Positions 22,095 through 36,346 of a stretch of DNA of 64,000 bases are shown in pieces. A model generated the notes under the pieces. The model was not told the origin of the DNA. It ran no database searches and saw only the letters and a list, made by a program, of their open reading frames with translations. The stretch comes from Acanthochromis polyacanthus. Its lineage: Eukaryota; Chordata; Actinopteri; Pomacentridae. Made by a program: the position numbers and the translations under genes. The DNA is taken from contig NC_067113.1 of NCBI RefSeq assembly GCF_021347895.1, positions 5,624,251 to 5,688,250 of the forward strand, written 5' to 3'. Position 1 is the stretch's first letter, and each line of letters starts with the position of its first letter.

Positions 22095-24107
22095 ATGGAG
22101 ATACAGTGGCGTTTATGGAATAAGGACTCCTTTATAAGGCCATGGATACCTATACTGTTAGGCCTTCACCTCCAGTTCTCCAGGGCTTCCAATTGTCCCG
22201 AGGAGTGCCGCTGCGATCGCACCTTTGTTTATTGCAATGAACGGAGCCTGACTTCAGTGCCTCTGGGAATTTGTGAGGGTTATAAGACCCTCTATCTCCA
22301 TAACAACCAAATCAATAATGCTGGCTTTCCCTTGGAGCTCCACCTTGTGTCTTCTGTTGAAACAGTGTACCTCTATGGTAACCAACTGGATGAGTTTCCA
22401 ATTAACCTTCCCAAAAATGTTAAGGTCCTCCATCTACAAGAGAACAACATTCAAACCATCTCCAGAGCAGCTCTAGCTCAACTTCTTTGGCTGGAGGAGC
22501 TGCATTTGGATGATAATTCCATTTCTACTGTTGGGGTTGAGGAAGGGGCCTTCCGTGAGGCAGTCAGCTTGAAAATGCTTTTCCTCACCAAAAACCACCT
22601 AAGCAGTGTGCCTATTGGTCTCCCAGATGATCTAAAAGAATTGCGATTGGATGAGAATCGGATTGCAGTTATTGCAGAAGAAGCGTTCAAAAATGTCACC
22701 CACCTGGAACGCCTCCTGTTGGATGGAAACCTATTGACAGATGAAGGGATCTCACCAGGGACTTTTCAGGACCTGGTCACCCTGAGGGAGTTGTCCCTGG
22801 CCCGCAACTCACTTACTTACCCTCCTCCCTTCCTCCCTGGAGAGGTGCTTGTCAAATTAAACTTTCAGGAGAATCAGATAAACCAGATCCCTGTCAGAGC
22901 ATTTGCAGGGTTTCAAAAGCTGGAGAGGCTGGATATTTCTCACAACCAGCTGCAATCCTTGACACAAGGGGTCTTTGATGGCCTTGCCAGTCTCAGACAG
23001 CTCACTGTTCGGAACAACCTTTGGCTATGTGACTGCAGCATCAAATGGGTGGCTTCATGGCTTAAATCTCTGCCTGCTTCACTCAATGTACGTGGTTTCA
23101 TGTGCCATAAACCTGAAAAGGTCCGGGGCATGGTGATCAGGGAACTCAGTGCCGAGCTGGTCCAGTGCCCACAAAGCACAGCTGTAGCACTCGAGCTCTC
23201 CTCAACAGCTGACACTGCTCTAACCCCACTCCTGTCCTCTTCCACAGGATCCCCTTTAACCACTCAGTATGTTTCTTCCCCTTCTCAGCAACCTTTCCCC
23301 ATACTACCCACCCTCTACCCAGTCTATACAACAAGAGAGAGAGGAACAAGGACTAAACAGCCACTGGACCCCCGAAAGGAGACTCTACAAGTTACATTTG
23401 CAATTCTAAATGGTTCAGCTATCCACGTGAGTTGGGTGGCTGCATTTCCAGTCACTGCCTACAAGGTGACCTGGGCCAGAATGGGCCCCAGTCTAACAGG
23501 GGACACAGTAAGGGAGAGGATAGTGGGTGGAGATCATCGGGGTATACGGCTGGCAAACCTTGAGCCAAAATCCACCTATCGGATCTGTGTCATTCCTTTG
23601 GATGCATTCAATACTTATAGACCAAAAGATGATACTGTGTGTACTGAGGCCATAACCACAGCGACCTTGTTTAGCCCTGACAACAATAAAAGACAGTCAG
23701 GGCCTGAGCAGGCCACCCAACAAGAACCGAGTTCACCTTTTTTGCTGGCAGGGCTGATTGGTGGGGCTGTGATTATAGTGCTGGTTGTACTGCTCAGTAT
23801 CTTCTGCTGGCATATGCACAAGAAAAGCCGCTCTAAGTTCTCCTCCAAGTGGAAATACAACCGGGGACGCAGAAAAGATGACTATTGTGAGGCAGGCACC
23901 AAGAAAGATAATTCCATCCTGGAAATGACTGAAACAAGCTTCCAGATAGTCTCACTCAACAATGAGCAGCTCCTCAAGGGAGATTTTCACATTCAGCCTA
24001 TTTACACCCCTAATGGGGGCATTGGCTTACAAGACTGCCCCCTAGGGAACAACAGCACAGTCTACTGCAAGAACAATGTTCAAGACACAGACTTTTGTGA
24101 CACATGA
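22095..24107 (+). CDS. flrt2: FLRT2 leucine-rich repeat transmembrane protein
   Basis: Complete 670-residue single-exon protein. A hydrophobic signal peptide covers about residues 12-32. Next come an LRRNT cap with cysteines at 34, 38, 40 and 47, about ten leucine-rich repeats (about 62-305), and an LRRCT cap with C312, C314, C337 and C358. A Thr/Ser/Pro-rich linker, one fibronectin type III domain (about 425-523), a transmembrane helix (about 549-571) and a cytoplasmic tail follow. Stretches such as NNQINNAGFP, LPKNVKVLHLQENN, KWKYNRGRRKDDYCEAGTKKD and TPNGGI match FLRT2 rather than FLRT1 or FLRT3. FLRT2 sits at the cell surface, binds latrophilin and Unc5 receptors, and acts in cell adhesion, axon guidance and FGF signalling. 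Position 60 is Cys (GICEGY), where I recall Pro in mammals. The start is the first in-frame ATG ahead of the signal peptide. Confidence 0.95.
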   Translation: MEIQWRLWNKDSFIRPWIPILLGLHLQFSRASNCPEECRCDRTFVYCNERSLTSVPLGICEGYKTLYLHNNQINNAGFPLELHLVSSVETVYLYGNQLDEFPINLPKNVKVLHLQENNIQTISRAALAQLLWLEELHLDDNSISTVGVEEGAFREAVSLKMLFLTKNHLSSVPIGLPDDLKELRLDENRIAVIAEEAFKNVTHLERLLLDGNLLTDEGISPGTFQDLVTLRELSLARNSLTYPPPFLPGEVLVKLNFQENQINQIPVRAFAGFQKLERLDISHNQLQSLTQGVFDGLASLRQLTVRNNLWLCDCSIKWVASWLKSLPASLNVRGFMCHKPEKVRGMVIRELSAELVQCPQSTAVALELSSTADTALTPLLSSSTGSPLTTQYVSSPSQQPFPILPTLYPVYTTRERGTRTKQPLDPRKETLQVTFAILNGSAIHVSWVAAFPVTAYKVTWARMGPSLTGDTVRERIVGGDHRGIRLANLEPKSTYRICVIPLDAFNTYRPKDDTVCTEAITTATLFSPDNNKRQSGPEQATQQEPSSPFLLAGLIGGAVIIVLVVLLSIFCWHMHKKSRSKFSSKWKYNRGRRKDDYCEAGTKKDNSILEMTETSFQIVSLNNEQLLKGDFHIQPIYTPNGGIGLQDCPLGNNSTVYCKNNVQDTDFCDT

Positions 24108-25548
24108 TGGTTTTGGAGAGCAGAAGCATTTTTACGGACAACCACTCACACGTTACTGAATAATGTACAACGTCAATACTATTTGAAACCTCTGTCTTCA
24201 GGAAATGTTATTTATACTACTGGATGGATGATATCTTTTATATAAAATCAATGGATTTAAAGTTATTAGTTAATGGAATTTTACTGTTTCAGTTCTGAGC
24301 ACACAAACATGTACAATCAGGACTTGTTCCTTTTAAGTAGTAAGGCTGCCTTTTATTCAGTTTTTCAGTAAAACTGAAAGAGTGTGAAGTTTTTGTTTAC
24401 TGTGCCCATAACAGATCAAGAATCCACACTGTGGATGGCATATTAAGTCAGAATGATGAAAACAACAGGAAGGAGAGAAGGAAACATGACACACTCAAAT
24501 TGCCAATGCTCACCACTAGAGGGTATACTTTTCTGGAAACCAGACAGTCAGCCTCACTTTCTGACCGTTCTCAGGAAAGTTCTCCCGGTAATTTGGCACG
24601 TTTGTTTAATTGCAACTGTGCTCAATACAGCTGCAATTTTTGTTCAAGGATAAGAAAATATTTTTTCATGCAAACCATTTTCTCTTGGCATCAAAAGCAA
24701 TTTCAAAGGCCACACTCATTAAACATTCACAGAAAGTGGCAGGCCGAAGTGCTTTCACCTGTTTTTTTAAGATTAATATGTCGTCACAGTTATGGGGTCA
24801 TGTTATTAGTACTAGCTGTGTTAGGTGGTGGGTATCACAGGGAGTGAGCAACAAAAAGCACATTTGCAATCTGCTGTATGTTTAACCCATTAGGAACTGT
24901 TCAGCAAGAATAATGTGATGGTTAAACAGTTTATATATGTGCCTTGAATTTGTCAGCTTACAATGTCTTTTCAATCCATGTTTTTGCAAAAAACATATCC
25001 TGTAAATACATTTAATTGAATTGTTGTTGAGGAAACATCTTGCTCTTAATTATTTATTATCTCCTTACACATTTAATTAAAATGTCCCCGAATGTCAATT
25101 TATTTCTCATTGTGTCCCAGAATGATCCTTGACTCAAACCTTTAAAGGCTTCTCTTGGAGAGTTTGGTGTTGGTGTGATGGTCGGAGAGATCTGTTTGGA
25201 GAGGCAAGGGTCCTCATGGATAAAAAGGTAAATTTCAAAGTTCACAAAGACATTGTATCCAATGTCTACTTAACACAAAACCATGTTAAAGCAGCCTCAC
25301 TATTGAACTATGTGCAGCTATGGATTTACATTTAGAACTACTTTTCAAACAATGGCCTAAATCTGTAGGACATGAGGTAGTTCTGTGCCTAGGTGAGAAA
25401 TTAATTGAGAACGTTACTTTTTTAAATTGTGTTTAATCATCAACCTAACAGCGTTGCTTAGAAACATTTCATGCTCTGTCTCAAGCTGTCCAAACAGTGT
25501 TCAGGGCCATGTACATTTTAAATAGCGACCTTGCTGCAATGTGACAGT
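24108..25548 (+). other. flrt2 3' untranslated region and downstream DNA
   Basis: AT-rich. No AATAAA is obvious before the Tc1 element at 25551; ATTAAA occurs near 24718 and 25075. Several 60-140 codon frames here lack any domain and are treated as chance. Confidence 0.4.
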
Positions 25549-25550
25549 TA

Positions 25551-27180
<1,630 letters not shown>

Positions 27181-27240
27181 TATATAATGACAAAAATTAC
27201 AAGATGCAATTTTTGTTAGAAATATATATTACTTACAGGA

Positions 27241-27580
27241 TAATTTAGTCCAACACTGCAGACAGTTCTGTAGACTGGCCAAAGTCCTGACCTGGGATCA
27301 TTGTTTGTTGGACCACATAGTTTTGTCTAAAACCCAACTTTTTGGCTGACGATTTTCGGTTTTCTGAAGGAATATGGAGATAATCCTCCTTTCCTATTAT
27401 TCCATTTACTTTGGTTAAACCACAATTTCCACTGGCACCAAAACAGCAACAAAGCACAGTACTGCCACCATCATGCTTCACGGTAGATTTTGTGTTCCTT
27501 GAACCTGCTCTTTGGTGATTCTGTTTGACTATTGACCATCCTGAATGGTTTCTCAGCAGCAGGTGATAGCTTGCATTTTA
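27241..27580 (-). pseudogene. Fragment of a different Tc1-like transposase
   Basis: Read on the minus strand, 27481-27245 gives MKHDGGSTVLCCCFGASGN, matching the [19 protein letters not shown] region of Tc1 transposases, followed by VNGIIGKEDYLHI. It differs from the four young copies and is old. Stops and loss of both ends show that it is a relic. Confidence 0.65.
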
Positions 27581-27582
27581 TC

Positions 27583-27967
27583 CTGATCATGAAGAAAATG
27601 CAAGCTATGGCAGTGACACAACTGTATCATGGACTTAACACTTACAAATGTTTACACAGATAATTTTGGGATCTGTACCTGCTTTTTCAAGGCTTTGAAA
27701 GAAATGACTTTCCTGACTTATTCAAGTCAAAAATTCACTTTTTCAGATCTTCCAGGTAGACTGATGAGTATATCAAACAGGCCCTATATAAACTGACTCC
27801 GAGAAGTCAGCAGCTTCAAGTCAATTGTAATCACTGACAACAAGTTAAGAGGCCATGTTACTCAGCAAATTTGATTAATACACATTTTTTTACATAACCA
27901 AAATATATAATTGAAGTTGCTGTACATATATTTTTGACCCAGCAGAGTAACTCGCATCTTCTCAGGA
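27583..27967. other. No gene recognised
   Basis: Probably more relic DNA of the Tc1-like element to the left; no motif seen. Confidence 0.35.
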
Positions 27968-27975
27968 AATAAATC

Positions 27976-28574
27976 CACTGTTGCCAACTCCTCAGTAAGG
28001 AAAGTCGCTATTGGCTGTCCTAAAAGTCGCTAGAAGTCGCTAAATGATGTCATCGCCTAATTTGCATATTTCCCAGTTTGCATGTAATTGTAATCAACGT
28101 TATAGGAGAGAGGAATAACATTGTGGAAGAGACCAAAAAGTGAGTATAAAATACCCAAAATATGTTTTTTCACTAGAGGCTAAATGCTGTGGTTTATTTT
28201 AGCATGACAGTGAAGAAACATTTTCGTTTATATAGCTCCGTAAGTCTGGATGGGATCTGTAGTGACTTTGCGCATGCGCGATTCATCTGCCGCCTGGCCG
28301 CAGAGTGATGTGGGTCTCCCCCTCCCCTCACTGGAACTGCTGCGGGGTTACTGGACTGACAGCCTGTGCTCTGGGAGGGGGAGAAGCTCACAGCAACACC
28401 TGCTGCTTGTTGAAAACAGTAACTGCAGAATGAGCCGAGTTTTCCTATCAGAGTCTCCAAAACGGCACAAAAAGTTGCTAGATTTGTCGCTGGTCGCTTT
28501 TGACAAAAAAAAGTCGCTAGGAGCTTTGAAAAGTCGCTAGACTTGGCGAGAAAGTTGCTAAGTTGGCAACACTG
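27976..28574. mobile_element. hAT-type MITE with AGTCGCTA subterminal repeats
   Basis: The ends are CACTGTTGCCAAC and GTTGGCAACACTG (near-perfect terminal inverted repeat). The flanking octamers AATAAATC (27968-27975) and CATAAATC (28575-28582) differ at one base, an 8-bp target duplication as made by hAT transposases. AGTCGCT occurs many times near both ends (about 28001, 28025, 28034, 28511, 28531), likely transposase binding sites. No coding region; the 141-codon antisense frame is not protein-like. Confidence 0.75.
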
Positions 28575-28582
28575 CATAAATC

Positions 28583-29394
28583 TATCAAAGAACCAAAATG
28601 CATAATTGATTTTTCTCACAAGTGGATTTCAATAATTCCATCATAGAAAATTGAGAGTTTAATAAAATTGAGAGCGATTAAAAAGTGATTTAATTATCTA
28701 GAGGCTTTGTAATTCATCAATCACGATTAATCACATTTTTGTCAAATAGCAATGCTTAACACAATAAGCAGTTTTTCAATTCAAATAATTTTTGGTTTAT
28801 GTTTCATTTATATATATCTGTGCATTTTTTATCTACTGCATTCAGAGATTACTGCAAACTCAAACTGCAATTATAGCAATTATATTCAATATTTTAGGAC
28901 TTTTTGTAAACTCAAGCACTTTCAGTGTGTTGAAAAATAGTCTGTTGTGGGTTGGCTACACTGTTTGGTGGTACCAGGACTGTGCGTGTCCACAGGATCC
29001 GTCAATTTCTTGCATCCCAAGATGAATTCTGGTTGTGTTGCAGCGCATCTTGCTGAAGCTGCCCACAGCTCATTTGCATAAATTAGACTTGAATTCTACT
29101 TTATGGAAATTTGCTGCAGTGAGTGGAGGTCGGGATTAAGCAGGTGTACAGCTTATCTCTTGCCTCAAATGCTTTCAGAAATACTTTTCACTAAACTATT
29201 TTTATAATAAAAGAGAGAGTCGAATTGGTCCGACACCTCTACCGGACTACAGACTGTCATATGACAACTTACTGGCTCACTAGTGACACGCCCACCAAAT
29301 GAGCGATATTCAGATGCAGTGCCCTTAAATGCGAGAAAAACGTATCATTTGGATACCCTAAGCTTCACCATTTTGAACAGGAGTCACTGTCGCC
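28583..29394. other. No gene recognised
   Basis: AT-rich followed by an unassigned more GC-balanced stretch. No motif seen. Confidence 0.35.
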
Positions 29395-29679
29395 CTGCAA
29401 CTAGAAGATCCCTGAATTGCGTCCTGGCCTGAGATCTTTTTGCGTGGAGTGTGCATGTTTTCACTGTGCATGCGTTGGTCTCCTCCCACAGTCCAAAAAC
29501 AATTTGAGGTTAACTGGTGATTCTAAATTGTCCCTAGGTGTGAATGCAGGTGTGCTTGTCTGTCTTTCTGTGTGTAGTCCTGTGATAGCCTCGTGACCTG
29601 TCCAAGTTGTGCCTTGCCTTCACCAGCCCCCCAGCAACCCCAATGAGAATTAAACGGTGTATAGATAATGGATGGACTA
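29395..29679 (+). mobile_element. Divergent copy of the tRNA-derived SINE
   Basis: It contains, in order, the SINE blocks CTAGAAGATCCC, GAGATCTTTTTGCGTGGAG, TCTCCTCCCACAGTCCAAAAAC, ATTCTAAATTGTCCCTAGGTGTGAATG, and ends ATAGATAATGGATGGA. The tRNA-like head is largely lost. The Tc1 element copy 2 starts immediately after its tail. Confidence 0.65.
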
Positions 29680-29681
29680 TA

Positions 29682-31315
<1,634 letters not shown>

Positions 31316-31317
31316 TA

Positions 31318-31699
31318 TATATTAAAGATTCAACAGGTTTATTGTTGTATACACAGAAACTAGGCAGTTACACTATGTAATGGAACTCCTATTTTGCTGG
31401 TCCTTTTAACTATGTGACACAGTGTATAAAAATGCATAAAACCTGAAGCAATTACTAAATAAATAGGCAGATGTAAACTGACAGCAGCAGTGGTAATAAA
31501 GTACACTGTGCATTCATATCCCTTGGTTTGTATAAAGTGACTATTGCAGCGGTAAAGAGATTACACTCATAGTGCATACTAAATTGAGGCAATCAGTTAT
31601 GCATTATGTGTGTGTAGCGAGTTCAGTGAAATAGTCCAGTTCAATGTGACTGTGTAAGAGTCAGTTTACAAAAATCTGTTCATCAGCCGAGCTGTTCTG
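31318..31699. other. No gene recognised
   Basis: AT-rich; nothing identified. Confidence 0.35.
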
Positions 31700-32850
31700 G
31701 ATTCATTCTATAGCGCCTTTTGTTATGGCAGGAGTGTGAAGAGGCTGTGTCGGGGGTGTGATCTGTCTCTGATGATGGACCTGTAAGTGTCCTGCAGTGT
31801 GGGGAAGGCTTCACCAGAGATGAGCTGGGCTGTTTAAATCATTTGCCAGAGAGCCTTCCTGTCCTGAGCTGTGCGGTTGCCGTACCATACAGTGGTGGAG
31901 CTGCTTAGGACACTCTTGATTGTACGCCTGTAGAATTCAGACAAAATTTTGGCTGGCATGCCAAATCTGATCAGTCTTCTCAGACAATACTACTGCTGCT
32001 GGACTTTATTTATGGTGTGGTATGTATTGTGAAATCAGGTGAGATTTTTGCTGATGTGAACACCAAGGGACCTGAAGCTTTTTACCCTGTCCACCTCAGG
32101 CTGTGTGCTGCTCCGTCCTCTTCCTTGGATCAACATTTCTTTGGTCTTCTCTGATTTAAGGTATTGATTGTTGTTCTGACACTAGACTACCACATCTGCC
32201 TCCCTTCTGTATGCTCTCATACTCTACAGTGATCATTTCCATCACTGTTGTGCCATCTGCAAATTGGATGATGCTGGTGTTGTTCTGGGAGGCCACACAG
32301 TCGTGCGTGAAGAGTGCATACAATGGATTACTCAGCACACAGCACTTGGGGATTTCTGTGCTCACTGTTCTTGTGCTGGATCTGCAGCTGCCAATTCTGA
32401 CTGAGTGGAATCTGTAAGAAAATTCTGCACCCAGCTGTGCACCAGAGCTTGTCACAGAGTTTGTGTGAAAGTGTACTTGATAAACAGCATTCTGATATAA
32501 ATGTCCTTGCCCTCCTTGCCCTCCTGCCGTTTAGATGGCAGTGCCAGGTAAGTCACGAGTGGCTTGGTTCTGGTGATACACCAACTGCAGTGGGTCTACG
32601 GTGTCCAGGATGGTCCTCTGGAAGTGGGTCTCGACTATATTCTTGAAACACTTCATCACAATTGAAGTTAGTGCAACGGGTTGATTGTCGTTAAGGCAGG
32701 TCACGCTTTCTTCGTGTAGTGGCACGATGGTGGTGGACTTGAATCAGGAAGGTACGCAGGCTTATGAGAGGAACAGGTCAAAGATGTCTGCCTTAAGTGG
32801 GTTTATCCTCTTCAGTACCTGGTGCACATCTATTGGTAACACTGGGTGAA
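31700..32850 (-). pseudogene. 3' part of a decayed L2/Rex-like LINE (reverse transcriptase)
   Basis: Read on the minus strand: CLNDNQPVALTSIVMKCF (32700-32645), then VLSNPLYALFTHDCVAS and SIIQFADGTTVMEMIT near 32330-32230, corresponding to RT motifs with a degraded FADD box (FADG). A C-terminal tail LQDTYRSIIRDRSHPRHSLF lies at about 31798-31740. Frames are interrupted by stops. The same broad LINE group appears again at 56600-57250. The clade name is from memory of similar fish proteins. Confidence 0.65.
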
Positions 32851-33159
32851 ATGTTCTGTAGGCTCACCTCGGTCACACATATTGACATAAAGAATCTTAA
32901 TTTTTTTTCATGTTGTTGAAGAGACTTTTGTTAGGTAAAGAAAGAGGCATTTTTTTCATATTATTGCCAAATTGTTGATTTATTTAAAAAAAAAAAAAGC
33001 CAAATCATGATGATCGCATATTTCAATCAGTCACTTAAAGTGCAGTCTTGTCATTGTCTTTTGATTTTACATTAAAGTAAAGGGCAATTGTCAGACAAAC
33101 AGGTGAACAGATGTCTAACAATGAATTGCTTTATTCCGCAACCAGTTGTGGCATCAGGC
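32851..33159. other. No gene recognised
   Basis: AT-rich; contains a poly-A run near 32986. Nothing identified. Confidence 0.35.
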
Positions 33160-33300
33160 TGCCCACCCTGAGTCTGGTTCTGTTGGAGGTTTTCCTCACC
33201 CACTGTCACCAAGTGCTGCTCAAGAGGTCATTGTATGGTGTCTGTAATACTGTAAGTTCTTGGCCTTACTAAATACAGAGCCCTGAGATAGTGGATGTTG
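33160..33300 (+). repeat. LINE/SINE 3'-tail fragment common in fish
   Basis: CACCCTGAGTCTGGTTCTGTTGGAGG and CACTGTCACCAAGTGCTGCTCA, then TTGTATGGTGTCTGTAATACTGTA, is a block I recognise as the conserved 3' tail shared by several fish LINEs and SINEs. No ends or tail found. Confidence 0.5.
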
Positions 33301-33324
33301 TAACGTATGTTATGTGAAACAAAT

Positions 33325-33670
33325 ACAGGTAGATATACTTGCTGGCCATTTTGTTAGGTACACCTTGCTAGTAAAAGGTTGGACCCCCTTTTACCTTCAG
33401 AACTGCCTTAATTCTTGGTGTCATACTTTCAACAAGGTGTTGGTGTTGGTTTTGGTCCATATTGACATGACAGCATCACGCAGTTGCTGCAGATGTGTCA
33501 GCTGTAGTCCATGATGAGAATCTCCCTTTCCACCACACTCGAAAGTTTGTCCATGCCACATTCAGAGTCATTTAAATCCCCTTTCTTTCCCATTCTGATG
33601 CTTGGTTTGAACTTCAGCAAGCTGTCTTGACCACATCTAAATGCCTAAATGCATTGAGTTGTAGCCATAT
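33325..33670. mobile_element. Internally deleted DNA transposon relic
   Basis: The left end reads TTGCTGGCCATTTTGTTAGGTACACC, continuing GGTTGGACCCCCTTTTACCTTCAGAACTGCC. Near 33560 it jumps to AGAGTCATTTAAATCCCC and CATTCTGATGCTTGGTTTGAACTTCAGC, which in my memory belongs near the other end of a common fish Tc1-like transposon. The centre is missing, and the SINE at 33675 interrupts the right end. Confidence 0.5.
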
Positions 33671-33674
33671 GATC

Positions 33675-34034
33675 TATCCATCCATCCATTCTCTATACAC
33701 CACTTTATCCTCACTATGGTCGCGGGAGCCTATCCCAGCTGACTCTGGTGAAGGCAGGGGACACCCTGGACAGGTTGCCAGTCTGTCACAGGGCTACATA
33801 TACAGACAAACAATCACACTCATATTCACACCTACGGGCAATTTAGAGTAACCAATTAACCTCAGCATATTTTTGGACTGTGGGAGGAAGCCGGAGTACC
33901 CGGAGAAAACCCACGCATGCACAGGGAAAACATGTAAACTCCATGCAGAAAGATCCCAGGCCCAGGCCGGGATTTGAACCGGGGATCTTCTTGCTGCAAG
34001 GCAAAAGTGCTAACCACTAGCCCACTGTGCAGCC
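33675..34034 (-). mobile_element. tRNA-derived SINE, second full copy
   Basis: Very similar over its whole length to 17499-17863. On the minus strand the head is GGCTGCACAGTGG, the B-box GGTTCAAATCC is at 33980-33970, and the tail is GGATGGATGGATA. No clear target duplication is visible; it is inserted in or beside the transposon relic at 33325-33670. Confidence 0.8.
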
Positions 34035-34860
34035 AGAGCAGAAACATGTATAATTGTATTACATGGCAAAGCCTACCTCTGGAAGGAGAACACCACAGAT
34101 AAACTACACTTCCTCTGTGAAGCTTAGCTGTGTTGGTGTTATGTGCAGTACAGCCTTTAGGAACCCAAAAAGCTTGTCCTGTTGTTCCTTACTATGCAGG
34201 TAGACAGGCATCTGGCAACAAGACTCCTGATGAATCCAGGTAGAACATTTGCCACCAAGTACATCTTGAGGGCAACCTAAAGTACAGAAACAATGAATTT
34301 CTGGAACTCAGGAATTCTTTCAAAACACAGCGAAAAAATGTTCTGTCCACTGATAACATTACTAACAAAGACCCTAAGTGAATCTTTTCTGAGTCAGTCT
34401 GCAATGATGAGAAAACAGGAACATGGTGTAAACGGGCTTCAGGGTTCCTTGGAGCAGGCGTCTGGCTTCATTAGTCCAGAAAGCGAACCTCTTGCCATAC
34501 CTTTCAAACAACAAAATTCATCCAAGATATATAATGGGGAAAAAAGCCAACACAGTGATGAAAAAAATGACATGCACAAATACTCTCAACAAAGACTGCC
34601 ATCCACAGTCTGATGAACTTAATGTAGTTACCAGATGCTCTACTGACATGGCACTGATAGTGTAATAGCAGTTTGTAGAAGTGGAAGTGAACCCTTAACT
34701 TGCAACTAAAATTTATATACACGTTTTGTTTCAGGCTGTCGTGCCCCTCCGTTTGGAAACACTCCATGAGAACAAGACACCACCACTTCCGTATCAAAGG
34801 CATGTCTATCTGAAAGCAGTGTAGCGGTACTACGTTATGATTTATTGCTCTCGTTAATAA
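34035..34860. other. No gene recognised
   Basis: Frames of 106 codons (plus, 34293-34613) and 123 codons (minus) overlap each other and match nothing I know. No splice-supported exon seen. Confidence 0.35.
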
Positions 34861-34864
34861 TAAT

Positions 34865-36342
34865 TGGGGCACCACCCTAGATCTCTAGGGAAAAAATTAA
34901 TATTAATAAAAAAATTAATATTCATAAAAATTTTGATCAATCTCATATCAAAAAGTCTTGAATCCTCGTTTAAATTGACCACATTCTACACAAAGAAACA
35001 CAAGACTGTAATTTGGTCTATAATGAGGTATTTATTAACTATTCTATGAAAATAATGACAAGTGAACTATGTACAATGTAGATATGGTGTGTGTGTGTGT
35101 GCGTGCAGGACTACATGTGTGTGTGGAATGTGGGAGTGTGTGTGTGATGTGTGCATGTGTGAGGGATGTGGAAGTAGGTGTGAGAGAGAAGGAAATATGG
35201 TGAGGATTAGCCAGAGCTAACCTGACGAGGTAACCGGTAATTTGGATTAAGAATTCTAATGATTTGTAAAAGAATAAATTGATTAAATTAATTAAATGAC
35301 CAAGCGGTTAGTACATCACCCATAGAATGGAATCAGAGCAAACTCAGCTGGAGTTATTGAAGTGAACCGTCATGGGGCTGGGACGTGCGGGGCCTTCAGA
35401 TTATGCACACGGTCTGGACCAGCAGGTACGGAACGGTGCGTCGTCGTCGTTGTGGCCACGCCTTGATGTCCTGCCGCAGGTTGATCGGTTCTATGCAAAG
35501 ACCTGGTCCAGCAGATCTCTGGAGTTCTCAGCTGAGTGCTTAAAAATGATGGTTCTCAGGCTTTAGCCAAGAAAATGGGTGTTGATGAAAAACGGTCAAA
35601 ATTAAGAAAAATAAATGCTGGTTCTGAATTGGTTCTTCAGATTAAAACAAATAACGAGCAAAATGTCTCCTTAAGTTACAAAAATGTTAAAAGATAAATA
35701 GTTAACAAACTTAGATGGTGAGGGAATTTCAAAGATAGGAAAAACGCGCTTTAGGTAAGAAAAAAATGAGAGAGACTTTGGTTGGCCTCTCAGGAAGAGA
35801 GGGGTAAGAGAGTAGGTCGGTAAGAGAGGGGGATGATGTGGGCTACGGCTGACTTTATCTGTGGGTCCAGCTTAGGGGAGGACCTGGGCGGAGAGAGAGA
35901 ACTTTTAGGCGCGAGTCTGGTGGAATTTGGAATCTCTTTGTTCTCACAAAGTAGAGAAGAAAGAGGAGTCCAGAATGGATTAAAATATGATATTAAACGC
36001 GCAAAACACGATCTGTCTATCTCTCCACCAGATTCAGTTGTGTGAAAGTGAAATGTGTAGATTTATACATATGTTCATATGATGTGAATCATTTCATTCA
36101 TAACTATATGTTTATGTTTATGACATTAAAAATATGTATCACAGTGAAAATATAACAACAAGTCAGAGATTTGGTAACAGGTAAATACAATGGTCATCAT
36201 TCAACCTAAATGGAGAGGAAATTCAGAGATTAATAAGGGAATTCAGTCCAAAATCCTGTGGGAGAGGTCAATTAACCAGGCATTTCGATATCTAGGCTTC
36301 TGTCAAAGATATAAATATCATTTTTGGATATGATGTACAACA
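34865..36342 (-). mobile_element. Candidate solo LTR, same family as the window start
   Basis: Borders TGGGGCACCACC (34865) and TACAACA (to 36342), giving TG...CA ends, with TAAT at 34861-34864 and 36343-36346 as a 4-bp target duplication. Minus orientation: poly(A) signal AATAAA at 35036-35031, and the GCGCGTTT and GTTAACTATTTATC blocks are shared with 1-710. A (GT)n microsatellite sits at 35085-35160. The right border is less certain than the left, because it was chosen by matching the tetramer. Confidence 0.55.
35085..35163. repeat. Interrupted (GT)n repeat inside the LTR
   Basis: Imperfect GT/GTGC/GTAT repeats. Confidence 0.75.
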
Positions 36343-36346
36343 TAAT

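Noticed and set aside
24431..24847. 138-codon frame after flrt2
   Set aside because: No domain, no promoter or splice support; it lies in the 3' UTR region with overlapping frames.
28194..28619. 141-codon minus frame
   Set aside because: It crosses the right border of a non-coding hAT MITE.
34293..34613. 106-codon plus frame
   Set aside because: Overlaps an opposite-strand frame of similar length, with no domain and no splice context.
35085..35163. Possible CRISPR-like short regular repeat
   Set aside because: It is an irregular GT microsatellite; no spacers, and the DNA is clearly from an animal.
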